This document shows positions 7,286 to 15,922 of a DNA stretch of 34,226 bases, piece by piece (positions within the stretch are counted from its first letter, which is position 1; every line of letters begins with the position of its first letter). Below the pieces are notes generated by a model. It was given only the letters and a program-made list of their open reading frames with translations. It was not told the origin of the DNA and ran no database searches. Both the position numbers and the translations under genes were made by a program. The stretch spans positions 383,298 to 417,523 of the forward strand of contig JAMPBJ010000001.1 of assembly GCA_023666835.1 (NCBI GenBank), read 5' to 3'. The stretch is from Bacteroides sp. (lineage in GTDB: Bacteria > Bacteroidota > Bacteroidia > Bacteroidales > Muribaculaceae).

Positions 7286-7289
7286 AGCC

Positions 7290-7943
7290 ATGAAAGTTGT
7301 AAATTTCGACGAAACACCATCATTAGTGAGCCAATACATGTCGGAACTGCGCGATGTCAAAGTGCAGAACGACATGCTCCGATTCCGCCGCAACCTCGAA
7401 CGTATCGGCGAAATCATGGCCTATGAAATCAGCAAAACCATAGACTACAAGGTTGTCGATGTGACCACACCGCTCGCCGTAGCCAAATGTCATGAGATCG
7501 ACGACAAGATTGTTCTGGCCACAATATTTCGCGCCGGCATTCCTTTCCACAAGGGATTTCTCGACTATTTCGACACGGCACAGAATGCATTCGTGTCGGC
7601 CTACAGAAAATATCGCGAAAAAGAAAACTTCGATGTGTTCATCGAATACATTGCATCGCCGTCGATCGAAGGCAAAACCCTCATCATCGCCGACCCGATG
7701 CTTGCCACCGGCGCTTCGATGGAACTCAGCTACCGCGCACTGCTCACCAAAGGCACTCCGGCTAAAATCCATGTGGCCTCAGTGATAGCTTCGAAAGCCG
7801 CCATCGAGTATATATCAAAGACTTTCCCGGAAGACAAAACCACAGTATGGGTTGGAGCGATCGACGACGAGATCAATGCCCACTCCTATATCGTGCCCGG
7901 TCTCGGCGATGCAGGCGATCTGGCCTACGGCATCAAAGAGTAA
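7290..7943 (+). CDS. upp: Uracil phosphoribosyltransferase
   Basis: The 217-residue protein carries the PRPP loop IIADPMLATGASM and the C-terminal uracil-binding segment YIVPGLGDAGDLAYG, both diagnostic of Upp. It makes UMP from uracil and PRPP in pyrimidine salvage. The ATG at 7290 is chosen: an in-frame TTG at 7263 lies inside the -7 element and could not be in the mRNA. It has its own promoter. It converges with the MATE gene on the other strand, leaving only four bases between the two stops, so the transcripts must overlap unless termination is internal. Confidence 0.93.
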   Translation: MKVVNFDETPSLVSQYMSELRDVKVQNDMLRFRRNLERIGEIMAYEISKTIDYKVVDVTTPLAVAKCHEIDDKIVLATIFRAGIPFHKGFLDYFDTAQNAFVSAYRKYREKENFDVFIEYIASPSIEGKTLIIADPMLATGASMELSYRALLTKGTPAKIHVASVIASKAAIEYISKTFPEDKTTVWVGAIDDEINAHSYIVPGLGDAGDLAYGIKE

Positions 7944-7947
7944 TCTG

Positions 7948-9276
7948 TCACCGACGCAACCGCGTGGTGCGCATGAAGCAGTAGAGAAACAGAGCAGCTG
8001 CCGTGAAAAGGCTGACCGAGAAACTTAGGATGATACCATAGATGCCCAGATGGCATGGAAATCCGAGAATCCAGGTGGCCGGTATACCTATCACCATGTA
8101 GCTGGCAAAGGATATCCAAACCATCGGCATGACATCAGAGGTGCCACGCAGAGCATTTGCAAATGTGATCTGCGTGGCATCGCCGTATTGATACAGCACA
8201 AGGGGCACGATCAGCGACAGAGACAAGGCTATCACCGCCGGATCGTTGGTGAACATGTGCATCACCGCCGGACCGGCGAATATGAAAATGAGCGACGACA
8301 CGGTGGCCAGACAAAGCATGATGCGGTAGCCCGCAAACCCGATCCGCCGCATCTCGGCATGATCGGATAGTCCGGCGGCATTTGATATCAGCACCGACAC
8401 AGCGGCGCCGATGCTGTAGTAGACACAGAAGCCCAAAGTGCCCAAAATCACTATCACTTGAAACGATGCAAGCGAGATGGCATCGATCCATCCGGCCATG
8501 ACGGCAGCCACCGTGAACGATCCCGACTCAAACACCATCTGAAGGCTGACCGGTATCGAAGTGGACAGGATGCGCCTGAAGTCACGCCCCATGCCGGATT
8601 CATGACGAAAACAATCGCTGTATGGCCTGTAGACTTTGTGGTATAGAAAGATGCCTATAATCAGCACAGCCATCACCAGTCGCGACACAAGCGTCGAGAT
8701 GCCGGCTCCGACCAATCCCAACTCCGGGAAGCCCCAATGGCCATAGATGAGCAGATAGTTGCCCAGAATATTGAGAAGATTGCAGCCCAGGATGATCCAC
8801 ATGGGCATGCGGGTGTGGTTGATGGCATAGCTCCACTGGGCATAAACATTGAACAGCGCCAGAGGAACGAGACTCGACATCACGATGAGGAAATAGGGAC
8901 GGATGAGCGGCAACAATTCCACCGGTTGGCCCATACGGTCGACGTTGAGGTAGACTACCGTCATGATTGCAGTCAACAGCAATGCGAATCCCACATTGGC
9001 AATGGTGGCATAGCGCATCAGCGATCCGATGCGACCGTAGCGTTTCTGAGCGAAGAAAGCGCCGGCAATGGGCGTCAGGCCGTAGGCAAAGCCCAACAGA
9101 CCGAACACGATGACATTGAACAGATTGTTGACAAACGAAGCCGACGCAAGCGCTGCCGTGGAGTAATGGCCAACCATCATCGTGTCGGCAAAAGCCACGA
9201 CAATCGAACCCAGCTGTCCTATCAGAATAGGAATGCCGAGCTTAAGAATCCTGATGCTTAGACCTCCCCGCGACAA
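7948..9276 (-). CDS. MATE family efflux transporter
   Basis: The 442-residue membrane protein has about twelve hydrophobic segments in two similar halves. The N-terminus reads LKLGIPILIGQLGSIVVAFADTMMVGHYS (read as LGSIVVAFADTMMVGH), the classic MATE start with the conserved Asp in AFADTMMVG. Family members export cationic drugs or metabolites in exchange for Na+ or H+. The substrate is not predictable. It lies 8 bases downstream of panB on the same strand, so both are probably co-transcribed; a functional link to pantothenate is not evident. Its 3' end nearly touches upp. Confidence 0.92.
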   Translation of the reverse strand: MSRGGLSIRILKLGIPILIGQLGSIVVAFADTMMVGHYSTAALASASFVNNLFNVIVFGLLGFAYGLTPIAGAFFAQKRYGRIGSLMRYATIANVGFALLLTAIMTVVYLNVDRMGQPVELLPLIRPYFLIVMSSLVPLALFNVYAQWSYAINHTRMPMWIILGCNLLNILGNYLLIYGHWGFPELGLVGAGISTLVSRLVMAVLIIGIFLYHKVYRPYSDCFRHESGMGRDFRRILSTSIPVSLQMVFESGSFTVAAVMAGWIDAISLASFQVIVILGTLGFCVYYSIGAAVSVLISNAAGLSDHAEMRRIGFAGYRIMLCLATVSSLIFIFAGPAVMHMFTNDPAVIALSLSLIVPLVLYQYGDATQITFANALRGTSDVMPMVWISFASYMVIGIPATWILGFPCHLGIYGIILSFSVSLFTAAALFLYCFMRTTRLRR

Positions 9277-9284
9277 CCTATTTA

Positions 9285-10106
9285 TCAGTATTGTTCTGAG
9301 GCGTTGGGGAAATCGACGGCCTTTACGTCGGCTACGTAGTGGCCAACGGCTTCTTCAATGGCGGTGGCAATGTCGGCGTAACGACGCATGAATTTGGGTG
9401 AGAAACCGCGGTTCATACCGAGCATGTCCTGAGCCACGAGGATTTGGCCGTCGACGCCCGATCCCGCACCGATGCCGATGATCGGACAGCAGACTTCAGA
9501 GGCTACACGGGCTGCAAGCTGTGCCGGAACTTTCTCAAGCACAATGGCGAAGCATCCCATCTGGTCGAGCATTTTGGCGTCGGAGATCAGTCGCTCGGCT
9601 TCGGCGTCCTCTTTGGCGCGGATGCCGTAGCCACCGAATTTGTTGACCGACTGCGGTGTCAGTCCCAGATGGCCGCATACCGGTATGCCGGCCGACAGAA
9701 TGCGGACTATCGATTCGCGTATCTCGGCTCCACCCTCCATTTTGACTGCTGAGCACATTGTCTCCTTCATGATTCTAACAGCCGATGCAAGGGCCACGTC
9801 GGGACAGCCCTGATAGTAGCCGAAAGGCATGTCGACCACAACCATGGCGTGGTTGACGCCACGGACCACGCCCTTGGCATAGGTGATCATATCGTCGAGT
9901 GTGATGGGAACGGTGGTTTCATAGCCCATCATCACGTTGGCGGCTGAGTCGCCTACAAGTATAAGATCGATACCGGCTGCATCGACAAGATGCGCCATTG
10001 TGAAATCATAGGATGTCAGACAGGCGATTTTCTCACCTGCTGCTTTCATTTTCCGAAGTGACGCAGTAGTCACTTTCGGCTTTGCAGATTCATTATAGGT
10101 TGACAT
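9285..10106 (-). CDS. panB: 3-methyl-2-oxobutanoate hydroxymethyltransferase
   Basis: The 273-residue protein matches PanB along its length: KIACLTSYDFTMAHLVDAAG, ILVGDSAANVMMGYETT (metal-binding Asp in GDS), VVVDMPFGYYQG, AVKMEGG, PVCGHLGLTPQSVNKFGGY and CCPIIGIGAGSGVDGQILV. It transfers a hydroxymethyl group from methylene-tetrahydrofolate to ketoisovalerate, the first step to pantothenate and CoA. Length is normal. It is transcribed leftward with the MATE gene from a -7 element at 10130-10137. Confidence 0.95.
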   Translation of the reverse strand: MSTYNESAKPKVTTASLRKMKAAGEKIACLTSYDFTMAHLVDAAGIDLILVGDSAANVMMGYETTVPITLDDMITYAKGVVRGVNHAMVVVDMPFGYYQGCPDVALASAVRIMKETMCSAVKMEGGAEIRESIVRILSAGIPVCGHLGLTPQSVNKFGGYGIRAKEDAEAERLISDAKMLDQMGCFAIVLEKVPAQLAARVASEVCCPIIGIGAGSGVDGQILVAQDMLGMNRGFSPKFMRRYADIATAIEEAVGHYVADVKAVDFPNASEQY

Positions 10107-10129
10107 AATGTTTTTGATTTTTCAGACCG

Positions 10130-10137
10130 CAAAGTTA
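10130..10137 (-). promoter_or_regulatory. panB -7 element
   Basis: On the minus strand the sequence is TAACTTTG followed by CGGTC, a perfect TAnnTTTG match. It sits in the 42-base gap between panB and the small His/Asp-rich gene. A clear -33 element is not visible. Confidence 0.6.
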
Positions 10138-10148
10138 CAAAAGACGGA

Positions 10149-10391
10149 TCAGAAATCGTCTAAATCGTCAAGAAAATCATTCACATCGTCGTGGTGAGAA
10201 TAACCGGAATAACCCTGTGAATAATCATCGTGGTGATAGCCGCCCGTGTAGTTGTCATCGGACAAATAGTCGTTGTGGCTGTTGTGCCATATGTTAGGTG
10301 ACGAACAGTTATCATTGTGGTCGTGACGGTGTCCGAAAAGAAAGTCATACACGATCATGCTGCGTAGAAAACTCCAGAATCCCATAGTCAT
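10149..10391 (-). CDS. Small His/Asp-rich protein of unknown function
   Basis: No family recognised. From the ATG at 10391 the product has 80 residues: a short hydrophobic/aromatic head (MTMGFWSFLRSMIVYDFLFG) and then a tail of low complexity full of His, Asp, Asn, Tyr and Gly, with HRHDHND, YHHDDY and SHHDDV, ending in DDLDDF. The His and Asp clusters could bind divalent metals (inference). A longer frame opens at 10421, but that ATG lies upstream of the -7 element at 10409-10416 and would not be transcribed, so 10391 (or 10385) is preferred. panB starts 42 bases downstream with its own promoter. Confidence 0.6.
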   Translation of the reverse strand: MTMGFWSFLRSMIVYDFLFGHRHDHNDNCSSPNIWHNSHNDYLSDDNYTGGYHHDDYSQGYSGYSHHDDVNDFLDDLDDF

Positions 10392-10408
10392 AGTGTTTAG
10401 GTGGTGTG

Positions 10409-10416
10409 CAAATCTA
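10409..10416 (-). promoter_or_regulatory. -7 element for the His/Asp-rich gene
   Basis: TAGATTTG on the minus strand, followed by CACACC, fits TAnnTTTG. It places the start site near 10402, which decides the ATG at 10391. It forms a back-to-back pair with the + strand promoter at 10425-10457. Confidence 0.6.
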
Positions 10417-10424
10417 CTCATTTT

Positions 10425-10457
10425 TTTGAATATTGTAGGTTTTGTTTGTTATATTTG
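10425..10457 (+). promoter_or_regulatory. Promoter of the guanylyltransferase-aroQ-pyk operon
   Basis: TTTG at 10425-10428 and TATATTTG at 10450-10457 are spaced by 21 bases, a good Bacteroidetes -33/-7 pair. It is divergent from the promoter of the His/Asp-rich gene. Confidence 0.7.
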
Positions 10458-10517
10458 CGGATATTCCGGTAGGATATTAGAAAGTATTTGATTAATTTAG
10501 CCGACAAAACAAGCTAT

Positions 10518-11600
10518 ATGACAAACTCACATAGATATTGCGTGATAATGTGTGGTGGCATCGGAAGCCGCTTCTGGCCCTACAGCCGCACCGACAAGCC
10601 AAAGCAGTTTATCGACTTCTTCGGCACAGGGCGTTCGCTTCTGCAGATGACATTCGACCGTATGAAGCCGCTGATCCCGGAGGAAAATATTTTCGTGGTG
10701 ACCAATGCCCGCTACCTCGACCTGGTCAAGGAGCAGGTGCCACAGCTCACCGATGACCGCATACTGCTCGAGCCCGACCGACGCAACACAGCGCCCTGCA
10801 TTGCATGGGCCACATACCATATATCGGCTCTCGATCCCGAGGCCACGATGATAGTGACGCCGAGCGACCATCTGATCACCCGTGAAGAAGTGTTTGACCA
10901 CTGTGTCAACCGCGGATTTCAGTTTGTGGAGGATCACGATGCGCTGCTGACGCTCGGAATCACACCTACACGCCCCGAGACAGGCTACGGCTATATACAG
11001 ATCGGCGATGAGGTAGAACCGGACCTATTGAAGGTCAAGACCTTCACCGAGAAGCCGGATCTTGAACTTGCCCAGGTGTTTGTCGACTCAGGCGAATTTT
11101 TCTGGAACGCCGGCATATTCATGTGGCGTGCCTCGGCAATCAAAGAGGCCTTGCACCGCTATCTGCCCGACCTGACCCGCGAATTCGACAAAGGTGAAGC
11201 ACTGTTTGCCACCGACAAAGAACGCGAATTCATCAATCATATCTTCCCGGCATGCCCTTCGATTTCGATCGACTTCGGCGTGATGGAAAAAGCCGACAAC
11301 GTCTACGTTGAATGCGTCGATTTCGGCTGGAGCGATCTCGGCACATGGGGTTCGCTCTACGAAAATTCGCCCAAAAACATTGCTGCCAACGTCACTCAAA
11401 AATCCACGGTGCTGGCCTACAACTCGTCGGGCAACATTTTCATGGCTCCCGACAACAAGCTTGTCGTAGTGTCGGGGCTTAAGGACTTCATCGTGGCCGA
11501 CGCCGGCGATGTGCTCCTAATCTGTCCGAAATCAGAAGAGCAACGCATCCGTCAGATGGTCAATGATGTGGAGCAACGTTTCGACGACCGTTACATGTGA
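10518..11600 (+). CDS. Mannose-1-phosphate guanylyltransferase
   Basis: The 360-residue protein begins MTNSHRYCVIMCGGIGSRFW and continues with PYSRTDKPKQF, the nucleotide-binding signature of GDP-mannose pyrophosphorylases (GGxGxRxWPxSRxxxPKQ). Later motifs include TPSDHLI, TRPETGYGYIQIG, FTEKP, WNAGIFMW, FGVMEKA and FGWSDLGTW. It makes GDP-mannose from GTP and mannose 1-phosphate for glycans. The C-terminal mannose-6-phosphate isomerase domain of long ManC forms is absent; the length fits the single-domain type. ATG 10518 is chosen over an in-frame TTG at 10488. It heads a six-gene operon; the epimerase follows after 6 bases. Confidence 0.92.
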   Translation: MTNSHRYCVIMCGGIGSRFWPYSRTDKPKQFIDFFGTGRSLLQMTFDRMKPLIPEENIFVVTNARYLDLVKEQVPQLTDDRILLEPDRRNTAPCIAWATYHISALDPEATMIVTPSDHLITREEVFDHCVNRGFQFVEDHDALLTLGITPTRPETGYGYIQIGDEVEPDLLKVKTFTEKPDLELAQVFVDSGEFFWNAGIFMWRASAIKEALHRYLPDLTREFDKGEALFATDKEREFINHIFPACPSISIDFGVMEKADNVYVECVDFGWSDLGTWGSLYENSPKNIAANVTQKSTVLAYNSSGNIFMAPDNKLVVVSGLKDFIVADAGDVLLICPKSEEQRIRQMVNDVEQRFDDRYM

Positions 11601-11606
11601 TCAGCC

Positions 11607-12662
11607 ATGAATCAGCAAGATGCCTCCACAGCCAAACGCGTGCTCATCGTTGGTGCCGGCGGTTTCATCGGCGGTTTCATAGCGGGCGAATCGCTTCGCC
11701 GGGGATATGAAACCTGGGTAGCCGTAAGGCAATCGACCTCCCGACGCTATCTCACCGATCCGGCTCTCCACTTCCTTGTGCTCGACTACGACGACGAAGC
11801 TGCCACTACCGAGGCACTCCGCACTGCATTGCCCGAAGGTGAGCGCTGGGACTATATAATCTACAATCTCGGTGCCACGAAATGCGTCAATTTTGCCGAC
11901 TTCAACCGCATCAACTATCTGTATCTGCGCTCCTTCGTAGAGGCGCTGCGGGCGGCTGACAAGATCCCCGAGCGCTTCCTGTTCATGAGCAGCTTGAGCG
12001 CACTCGGTCCCGGCGATGAGAAGAATTACCAACCCCTCGATTCGCACACCATCCCCAACCCCAACACGCGCTACGGAGTGTCGAAGATCAAGGCCGAGAC
12101 ATTTCTCGAAACGTGTCCCGACATTCCCTGGACCATATTCCGCCCCACCGGTGTATATGGTCCGCATGAGCGCGACTATCTGATGATGATCAAATCGATC
12201 GACAGGCATTGGGATTTCGGTGTCGGCTACCGCCGGCAACTGTTGACGTTTATCTACGTCGAAGACCTCGTCGAAGCAATGTTTGACGCATTGGTCTCGC
12301 CCGCAACAGTCAAAAAGAAATATATCATATCGGAGCCGCGCGCCTACAGCCAGAAAGAGTTTCGCCGCATAGTCAGCAAAGCACTCGGAGGCAAATGGGT
12401 GATACCCGTGCGCCTGCCCATGTGGGCCGTTTATGTGGCTTCGAGTGTGGCTCAGAGAGTTGCATCGCTCCAGGGCAAACCATCGACGCTCAACCGCGAC
12501 AAATACCGCATCATGAAGCAGCGCAACTGGAATTGCGATGTCAGTGATGCAGTGCGCGATTTCAATTTCAATCCGAAATTCCCGCTGGAGCGTGGCGTAC
12601 AGAAAACCGTCGAAGCCTATCTGGCCGAAAAGCAAGCAACGAGCGGGGAGGGCGGTAAATGA
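11607..12662 (+). CDS. NAD-dependent epimerase/dehydratase family protein
   Basis: The 351-residue protein is an extended short-chain dehydrogenase. It has the Rossmann motif VGAGGFIGG (15-23), the FMSSLSALG strand with the catalytic Ser, YGVSK with Tyr156 and Lys160, and IFRPTGVYGP after it. The family modifies nucleotide sugars or similar substrates, and the neighbouring GDP-mannose synthase makes a nucleotide sugar plausible, but the C-terminal part gives no specific assignment. The substrate is unknown. It overlaps the next gene by four bases. Confidence 0.85.
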   Translation: MNQQDASTAKRVLIVGAGGFIGGFIAGESLRRGYETWVAVRQSTSRRYLTDPALHFLVLDYDDEAATTEALRTALPEGERWDYIIYNLGATKCVNFADFNRINYLYLRSFVEALRAADKIPERFLFMSSLSALGPGDEKNYQPLDSHTIPNPNTRYGVSKIKAETFLETCPDIPWTIFRPTGVYGPHERDYLMMIKSIDRHWDFGVGYRRQLLTFIYVEDLVEAMFDALVSPATVKKKYIISEPRAYSQKEFRRIVSKALGGKWVIPVRLPMWAVYVASSVAQRVASLQGKPSTLNRDKYRIMKQRNWNCDVSDAVRDFNFNPKFPLERGVQKTVEAYLAEKQATSGEGGK

Positions 12663-12958
12663 TGTTCGACTTCCATCCATCGCCCAAAGCTCCCTGGTGG
12701 TTCATCGCCTTAATATTACTGCTGGTGTTTCCGGTGTTTCAGATGCCGTATCTGATGAGCGTCTGTCCCGACGTGCCAACGGTGCGTACGATCATACGCA
12801 TCTATCCTCTGTATGTGATTCTGTCGGCATATCTGGCATATAGCTGCTACCGTCCGCGGCGCATGGTGGCCTGGATACTTCTGATCATCCTGCTGCTGTC
12901 GCATTTAGCCGTATGGTTTCTGGCCACCGAACCGATACAAACCACTGTGACCTTCTGA
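12659..12958 (+). CDS. Small three-helix membrane protein of unknown function
   Basis: No family recognised. The 99-residue protein has three hydrophobic segments: WWFIALILLLVFPVFQMPYL (about 13-32), IYPLYVILSAYLAYSCY (about 48-64) and MVAWILLIILLLSHLAVWFL (about 69-88). Short basic loops (YRPRR) suggest an orientation by the positive-inside rule. It starts with ATGATG overlapping the epimerase stop and precedes aroQ by 13 bases, so it is a genuine operon member. Nothing in the sequence hints at a substrate. Confidence 0.75.
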   Translation: MMFDFHPSPKAPWWFIALILLLVFPVFQMPYLMSVCPDVPTVRTIIRIYPLYVILSAYLAYSCYRPRRMVAWILLIILLLSHLAVWFLATEPIQTTVTF

Positions 12959-12971
12959 CCTGTTCCAACTT

Positions 12972-13394
12972 ATGAAACTATTGATCATCAACGGACCCAA
13001 TCTCAACCTGCTTGGAATGCGCCAGCCCGAAATCTATGGCGCACAATCCATGGAGCAGTATCTTGAATTTCTGCGTGAAGCATATGCCGATGTCGACATC
13101 GAGTATTTTCAAAGCAACCATGAGGGCGACATCATTGACCGCATTCAGATGATCGGCTATTCAACCGACGAGTATGCCGGCATTGTGCTTAACGCCGGAG
13201 CCTATACCCACACATCGCTTGCTATAGCCGACGCAATTGCCGCCGTGAAACTTCCGGTGGTTGAGGTGCACATATCCAATGTGGCAGCACGCGAGGAAAT
13301 ACGCCATCATTCTCTGATAGCGCCCGTTTGCCGCGGCTCAATAGTGGGCTTCGGCATGGACAGTTACCGTTTGGCCATAGAATCACTGATCTGA
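12972..13394 (+). CDS. aroQ: 3-dehydroquinate dehydratase, type II
   Basis: The 140-residue protein matches type II dehydroquinases: IINGPNLNLLGMRQPEIYG at the N-terminus (with the catalytic Tyr in IYG), YFQSNHEGDIIDRIQ, IVLNAGAYTHTSLAI and VEVHISNVAAREEIRHHS with the catalytic His. It dehydrates 3-dehydroquinate in the shikimate pathway. Length is normal. Its stop TGA overlaps the ATG of the pyruvate kinase gene by one base, a pairing also found in other Bacteroidales. Confidence 0.95.
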   Translation: MKLLIINGPNLNLLGMRQPEIYGAQSMEQYLEFLREAYADVDIEYFQSNHEGDIIDRIQMIGYSTDEYAGIVLNAGAYTHTSLAIADAIAAVKLPVVEVHISNVAAREEIRHHSLIAPVCRGSIVGFGMDSYRLAIESLI

Positions 13395-14422
13395 TGCGAC
13401 AGACGCTGATAATGGCCACATTGGCCGACAACCGTGCCACCGAAACGTTCGTAGACAGCATGCGCCGGGACGGCATCAATGGAGTGCGCATCAATTCGGC
13501 TCACGTCGAACCGTCAACACTCACTCAAATGGTGCGGACTGTTCGCAACGTTGACCCCGACATCAAAATATTGATGGACACAAAGGGTCCTGAAGTGCGG
13601 ACAACCGATGTGGATACACTGATAAAATTCATTCCGGGAGATCTGACAACACTAAGGTCGACCGACAGCAACCGCCTGACTACACACGAAAGCATCTTTA
13701 CTCCGGTAGCGGATATCGAGCGGTATATATCCGTCGGAGAACACGTGCTGATCGACGACGGCGCCATTGATGCAGAAGTGATTGAAGTGGACAACACAGA
13801 GGTAAGGCTTAAAATAGTGCGCGGAGGAGTGCTCGATTCGCGCAAGACGATAGCACTTTCGTCGGGCGTCATTCCGCCTCTTCCTCCTGTGAGCCGACGC
13901 GACCGAACGATGATCGAGGCAGCCATGAAGGCCGGAATAGACATGATAGCACACTCATTTGTGCGGTCGGCCAACGATATTCGCGCCGTGGCCGAAATCA
14001 TCAAAGACTCCGGCATACAGCTTTTCGCCAAAATAGAGTGCCGTCAGGCTATTGACCGCGTAGACGAAATTGCCGCCTGCTGCGATGGACTTTTGTGTGC
14101 CCGCGGCGACCTTGCCACATCGATAGGCATTTCAGAGATTCCCGCCGCGCAATTCCACATCATGGGTGCCTGTAATCGAGCCGGCAAAGCCTCAATCGTA
14201 GCCACCCAGATTCTTGAGTCAATGCATACTAATCCGATGCCCACACGGGCCGAAGTCAGCGACATTGCCCTTGCGGTCATGGAAGGCGCCGACTGGTTGC
14301 TCCTTTGCGGAGAGACTGCACGCGGCGAATATCCCATTGAGGCCGTAGAGATCATGGACCGCACCATCAAATCAATCGAATCAAACCACCTGCGATGCAA
14401 GATCAACTTGACGAATACATAG
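13394..14422 (+). CDS. pyk: Pyruvate kinase, short form without the C-terminal domain
   Basis: The 342-residue protein keeps the catalytic core: GVRINSAH (Arg and Asn of the active site), MDTKGPEVRTT, AHSFVRS, LFAKIE (catalytic Lys and metal-binding Glu), ARGDL (metal-binding Asp), ATQILESM and PTRAEVSDIA, then CGETARGEYPIEA. The usual N-terminal TKI-TIGP stretch is replaced by RQTLIMATLADNR. The protein stops soon after the barrel, while most pyruvate kinases have about 470-490 residues with a regulatory C-terminal domain. It should still make pyruvate and ATP from phosphoenolpyruvate and ADP, but without that allosteric site. It overlaps aroQ by one base and the next gene by 28. The end is a clean TAG with no frameshift visible. 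Confidence 0.88.
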   Translation: MRQTLIMATLADNRATETFVDSMRRDGINGVRINSAHVEPSTLTQMVRTVRNVDPDIKILMDTKGPEVRTTDVDTLIKFIPGDLTTLRSTDSNRLTTHESIFTPVADIERYISVGEHVLIDDGAIDAEVIEVDNTEVRLKIVRGGVLDSRKTIALSSGVIPPLPPVSRRDRTMIEAAMKAGIDMIAHSFVRSANDIRAVAEIIKDSGIQLFAKIECRQAIDRVDEIAACCDGLLCARGDLATSIGISEIPAAQFHIMGACNRAGKASIVATQILESMHTNPMPTRAEVSDIALAVMEGADWLLLCGETARGEYPIEAVEIMDRTIKSIESNHLRCKINLTNT

Positions 14423-15027
14423 AAGCCCACATATCACCCGAGCCTCCCTTGCTGGCCGAAACCCGACGCTATACACATCTTCACCATTTGTACCCGCGCA
14501 TGTGTTCGGGGCACATACAGGGCCGTCTGCTCAAAATGCTAACCACCATGGCAGCCCCACGCCGAATTCTCGAACTGGGAGCCTATACCGGCTATTCTGC
14601 CCTATGCATCGCCGAGGGAATGCCGGAGGGTGCACACCTCCACACCATCGAACTCGACGATGAGCTCGAGGACGAACTGAGGGAACGATTTTCGCAGTCG
14701 CCGGCTGCCGACCGCATTCATCTTCATATCGGACCCTGTGAGGAGATAATACCAACACTTGATGGAGAGTGGGACATAGTGTTTATGGACGCCAATAAGC
14801 GACACTATCCGCGCTACTATGAAATGCTGTTGCCCCTTGTGCGACAGGGAGGCTACATTATAGCTGACAATACACTTTGGGATGGAAAAGTGGCCGATGA
14901 TCCTGCTCCTCACGACCCGCAATCGCGAGGCATCATGGAGTTCAACGATATTGTAGCGGCCGACCCGCGGGTGGAAGTGGCCATGATAGCCATACGCGAC
15001 GGCCTGTCGATCATACGCAAACTCTAA
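14395..15027 (+). CDS. O-methyltransferase (family 3, caffeoyl-CoA O-methyltransferase-like)
   Basis: The 210-residue protein shows the COG4122 class: RILELGAYTGYSALCIAEGM (SAM motif I), HTIELDDE, DIVFMDANKRHYPRYYEMLL (metal/SAM-binding Asp), GGYIIADNTLWDGKV (catalytic metal ligands Asp and Asn). Such enzymes methylate catechol-type hydroxyls with a divalent metal; the bacterial substrate is unknown. The start inside the pyk gene (28-base overlap) is supported by the family's usual N-terminal helix. Its 3' end overlaps the oppositely oriented LD-carboxypeptidase by 17 bases. Confidence 0.9.
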   Translation: MQDQLDEYIEAHISPEPPLLAETRRYTHLHHLYPRMCSGHIQGRLLKMLTTMAAPRRILELGAYTGYSALCIAEGMPEGAHLHTIELDDELEDELRERFSQSPAADRIHLHIGPCEEIIPTLDGEWDIVFMDANKRHYPRYYEMLLPLVRQGGYIIADNTLWDGKVADDPAPHDPQSRGIMEFNDIVAADPRVEVAMIAIRDGLSIIRKL

Positions 15028-15916
15028 CGCCGGTCGGATTGACCCTCAAACGTGCCTCCATGCCAAGCGGCAATGGAAGGCAACGGCCATTGTGACCTAC
15101 AGGAATACCAAAGGCCACCGGATAGTTGTAATCGTCGACCATATCGCGGATCATACTGTACATATCTTCATAATTGGCGTCGGGACGATAGTCGGTGAAA
15201 TCGCCCACCAACAATCCGGCAATCGACGGAAGCACCCCATTGATACGTAATTGCCACAGTTGGCGATTGATTTTGTAGATCGGTTCGGCGATATCCTCAA
15301 TGACCAGAATAGAACCGGGCAAGATGGCATCGAACCGAGTGCCCGACAAACCGCCAAGCACGGCCATATTGCCGCCTGTCAGCCATCCTGCAGCTTCACC
15401 GAGTCGATTCAATGGGTGAGGCTCGATTTCGTAGCACGGTCTGTGGCCTTCAAGCAGTGCACAGAGATACTCAAAATCCTCATTAAAGCCATCATTGGCG
15501 GAAATATATTTTGTCATCGGTCCGTGTATGCTCGCAATGCCATGATGCTGCATGAGAGCATGCAATGCAGAAATGTCGCTGAATCCCACAAGCCACTTGG
15601 GATTTTGTCGCAGCGGAAGGCGATCGAGCTGTTCGAGCAATTGCACTGAACCATATCCTCCGCGGGTGCATATAATGGCCTCTATCTCCTTGTCGAGGAA
15701 AGCCGTGCGCAGGTCGTCGAACCGCTCTTCGACCGTGCCGCTGTAGCTGCCGCAGCGACCCATGGCATTCTTGCCGATAACCGGTGTCCATCCGTGGCGG
15801 CGAATCACCTCACAGGCGCGCTCCACATTGTTTTCGCGCGCAATTCCCGCCGGCGACAATATGGCGATCTTGCTTCCGGATCGAAGCGTCGGAGGTACTA
15901 TCAGTTCATGCTCCAT
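15011..15916 (-). CDS. LD-carboxypeptidase (peptidase S66), cytosolic copy
   Basis: The 301-residue protein matches LdcA: GSKIAILSPAG, the nucleophile region VGFSDISALH, CTRGGYG before it, SILVIEDIAEPIYKI with the catalytic Glu, and FGIPVGHNGRCLPLPLG with the catalytic His. Family members remove the terminal D-Ala from muropeptide tetrapeptides during murein recycling. No signal peptide is visible, so it should work in the cytosol. It follows a secreted paralogue by 6 bases in the same operon, and both share most motifs, so they arose by tandem duplication. Its last 17 bases overlap the convergent O-methyltransferase gene. Confidence 0.9.
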   Translation of the reverse strand: MEHELIVPPTLRSGSKIAILSPAGIARENNVERACEVIRRHGWTPVIGKNAMGRCGSYSGTVEERFDDLRTAFLDKEIEAIICTRGGYGSVQLLEQLDRLPLRQNPKWLVGFSDISALHALMQHHGIASIHGPMTKYISANDGFNEDFEYLCALLEGHRPCYEIEPHPLNRLGEAAGWLTGGNMAVLGGLSGTRFDAILPGSILVIEDIAEPIYKINRQLWQLRINGVLPSIAGLLVGDFTDYRPDANYEDMYSMIRDMVDDYNYPVAFGIPVGHNGRCLPLPLGMEARLRVNPTGVRVCV

Positions 15917-15922
15917 AGCCGA

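Noticed and set aside
10488-10517. TTG start 10 codons upstream of the guanylyltransferase ATG
   Set aside because: The family N-terminus starts at MTNSHRYC; an ATG is available and the added residues match nothing.
11601-12680. 359-residue - strand frame
   Set aside because: Exact antisense of the epimerase gene, which has clear Rossmann and YxxxK motifs.
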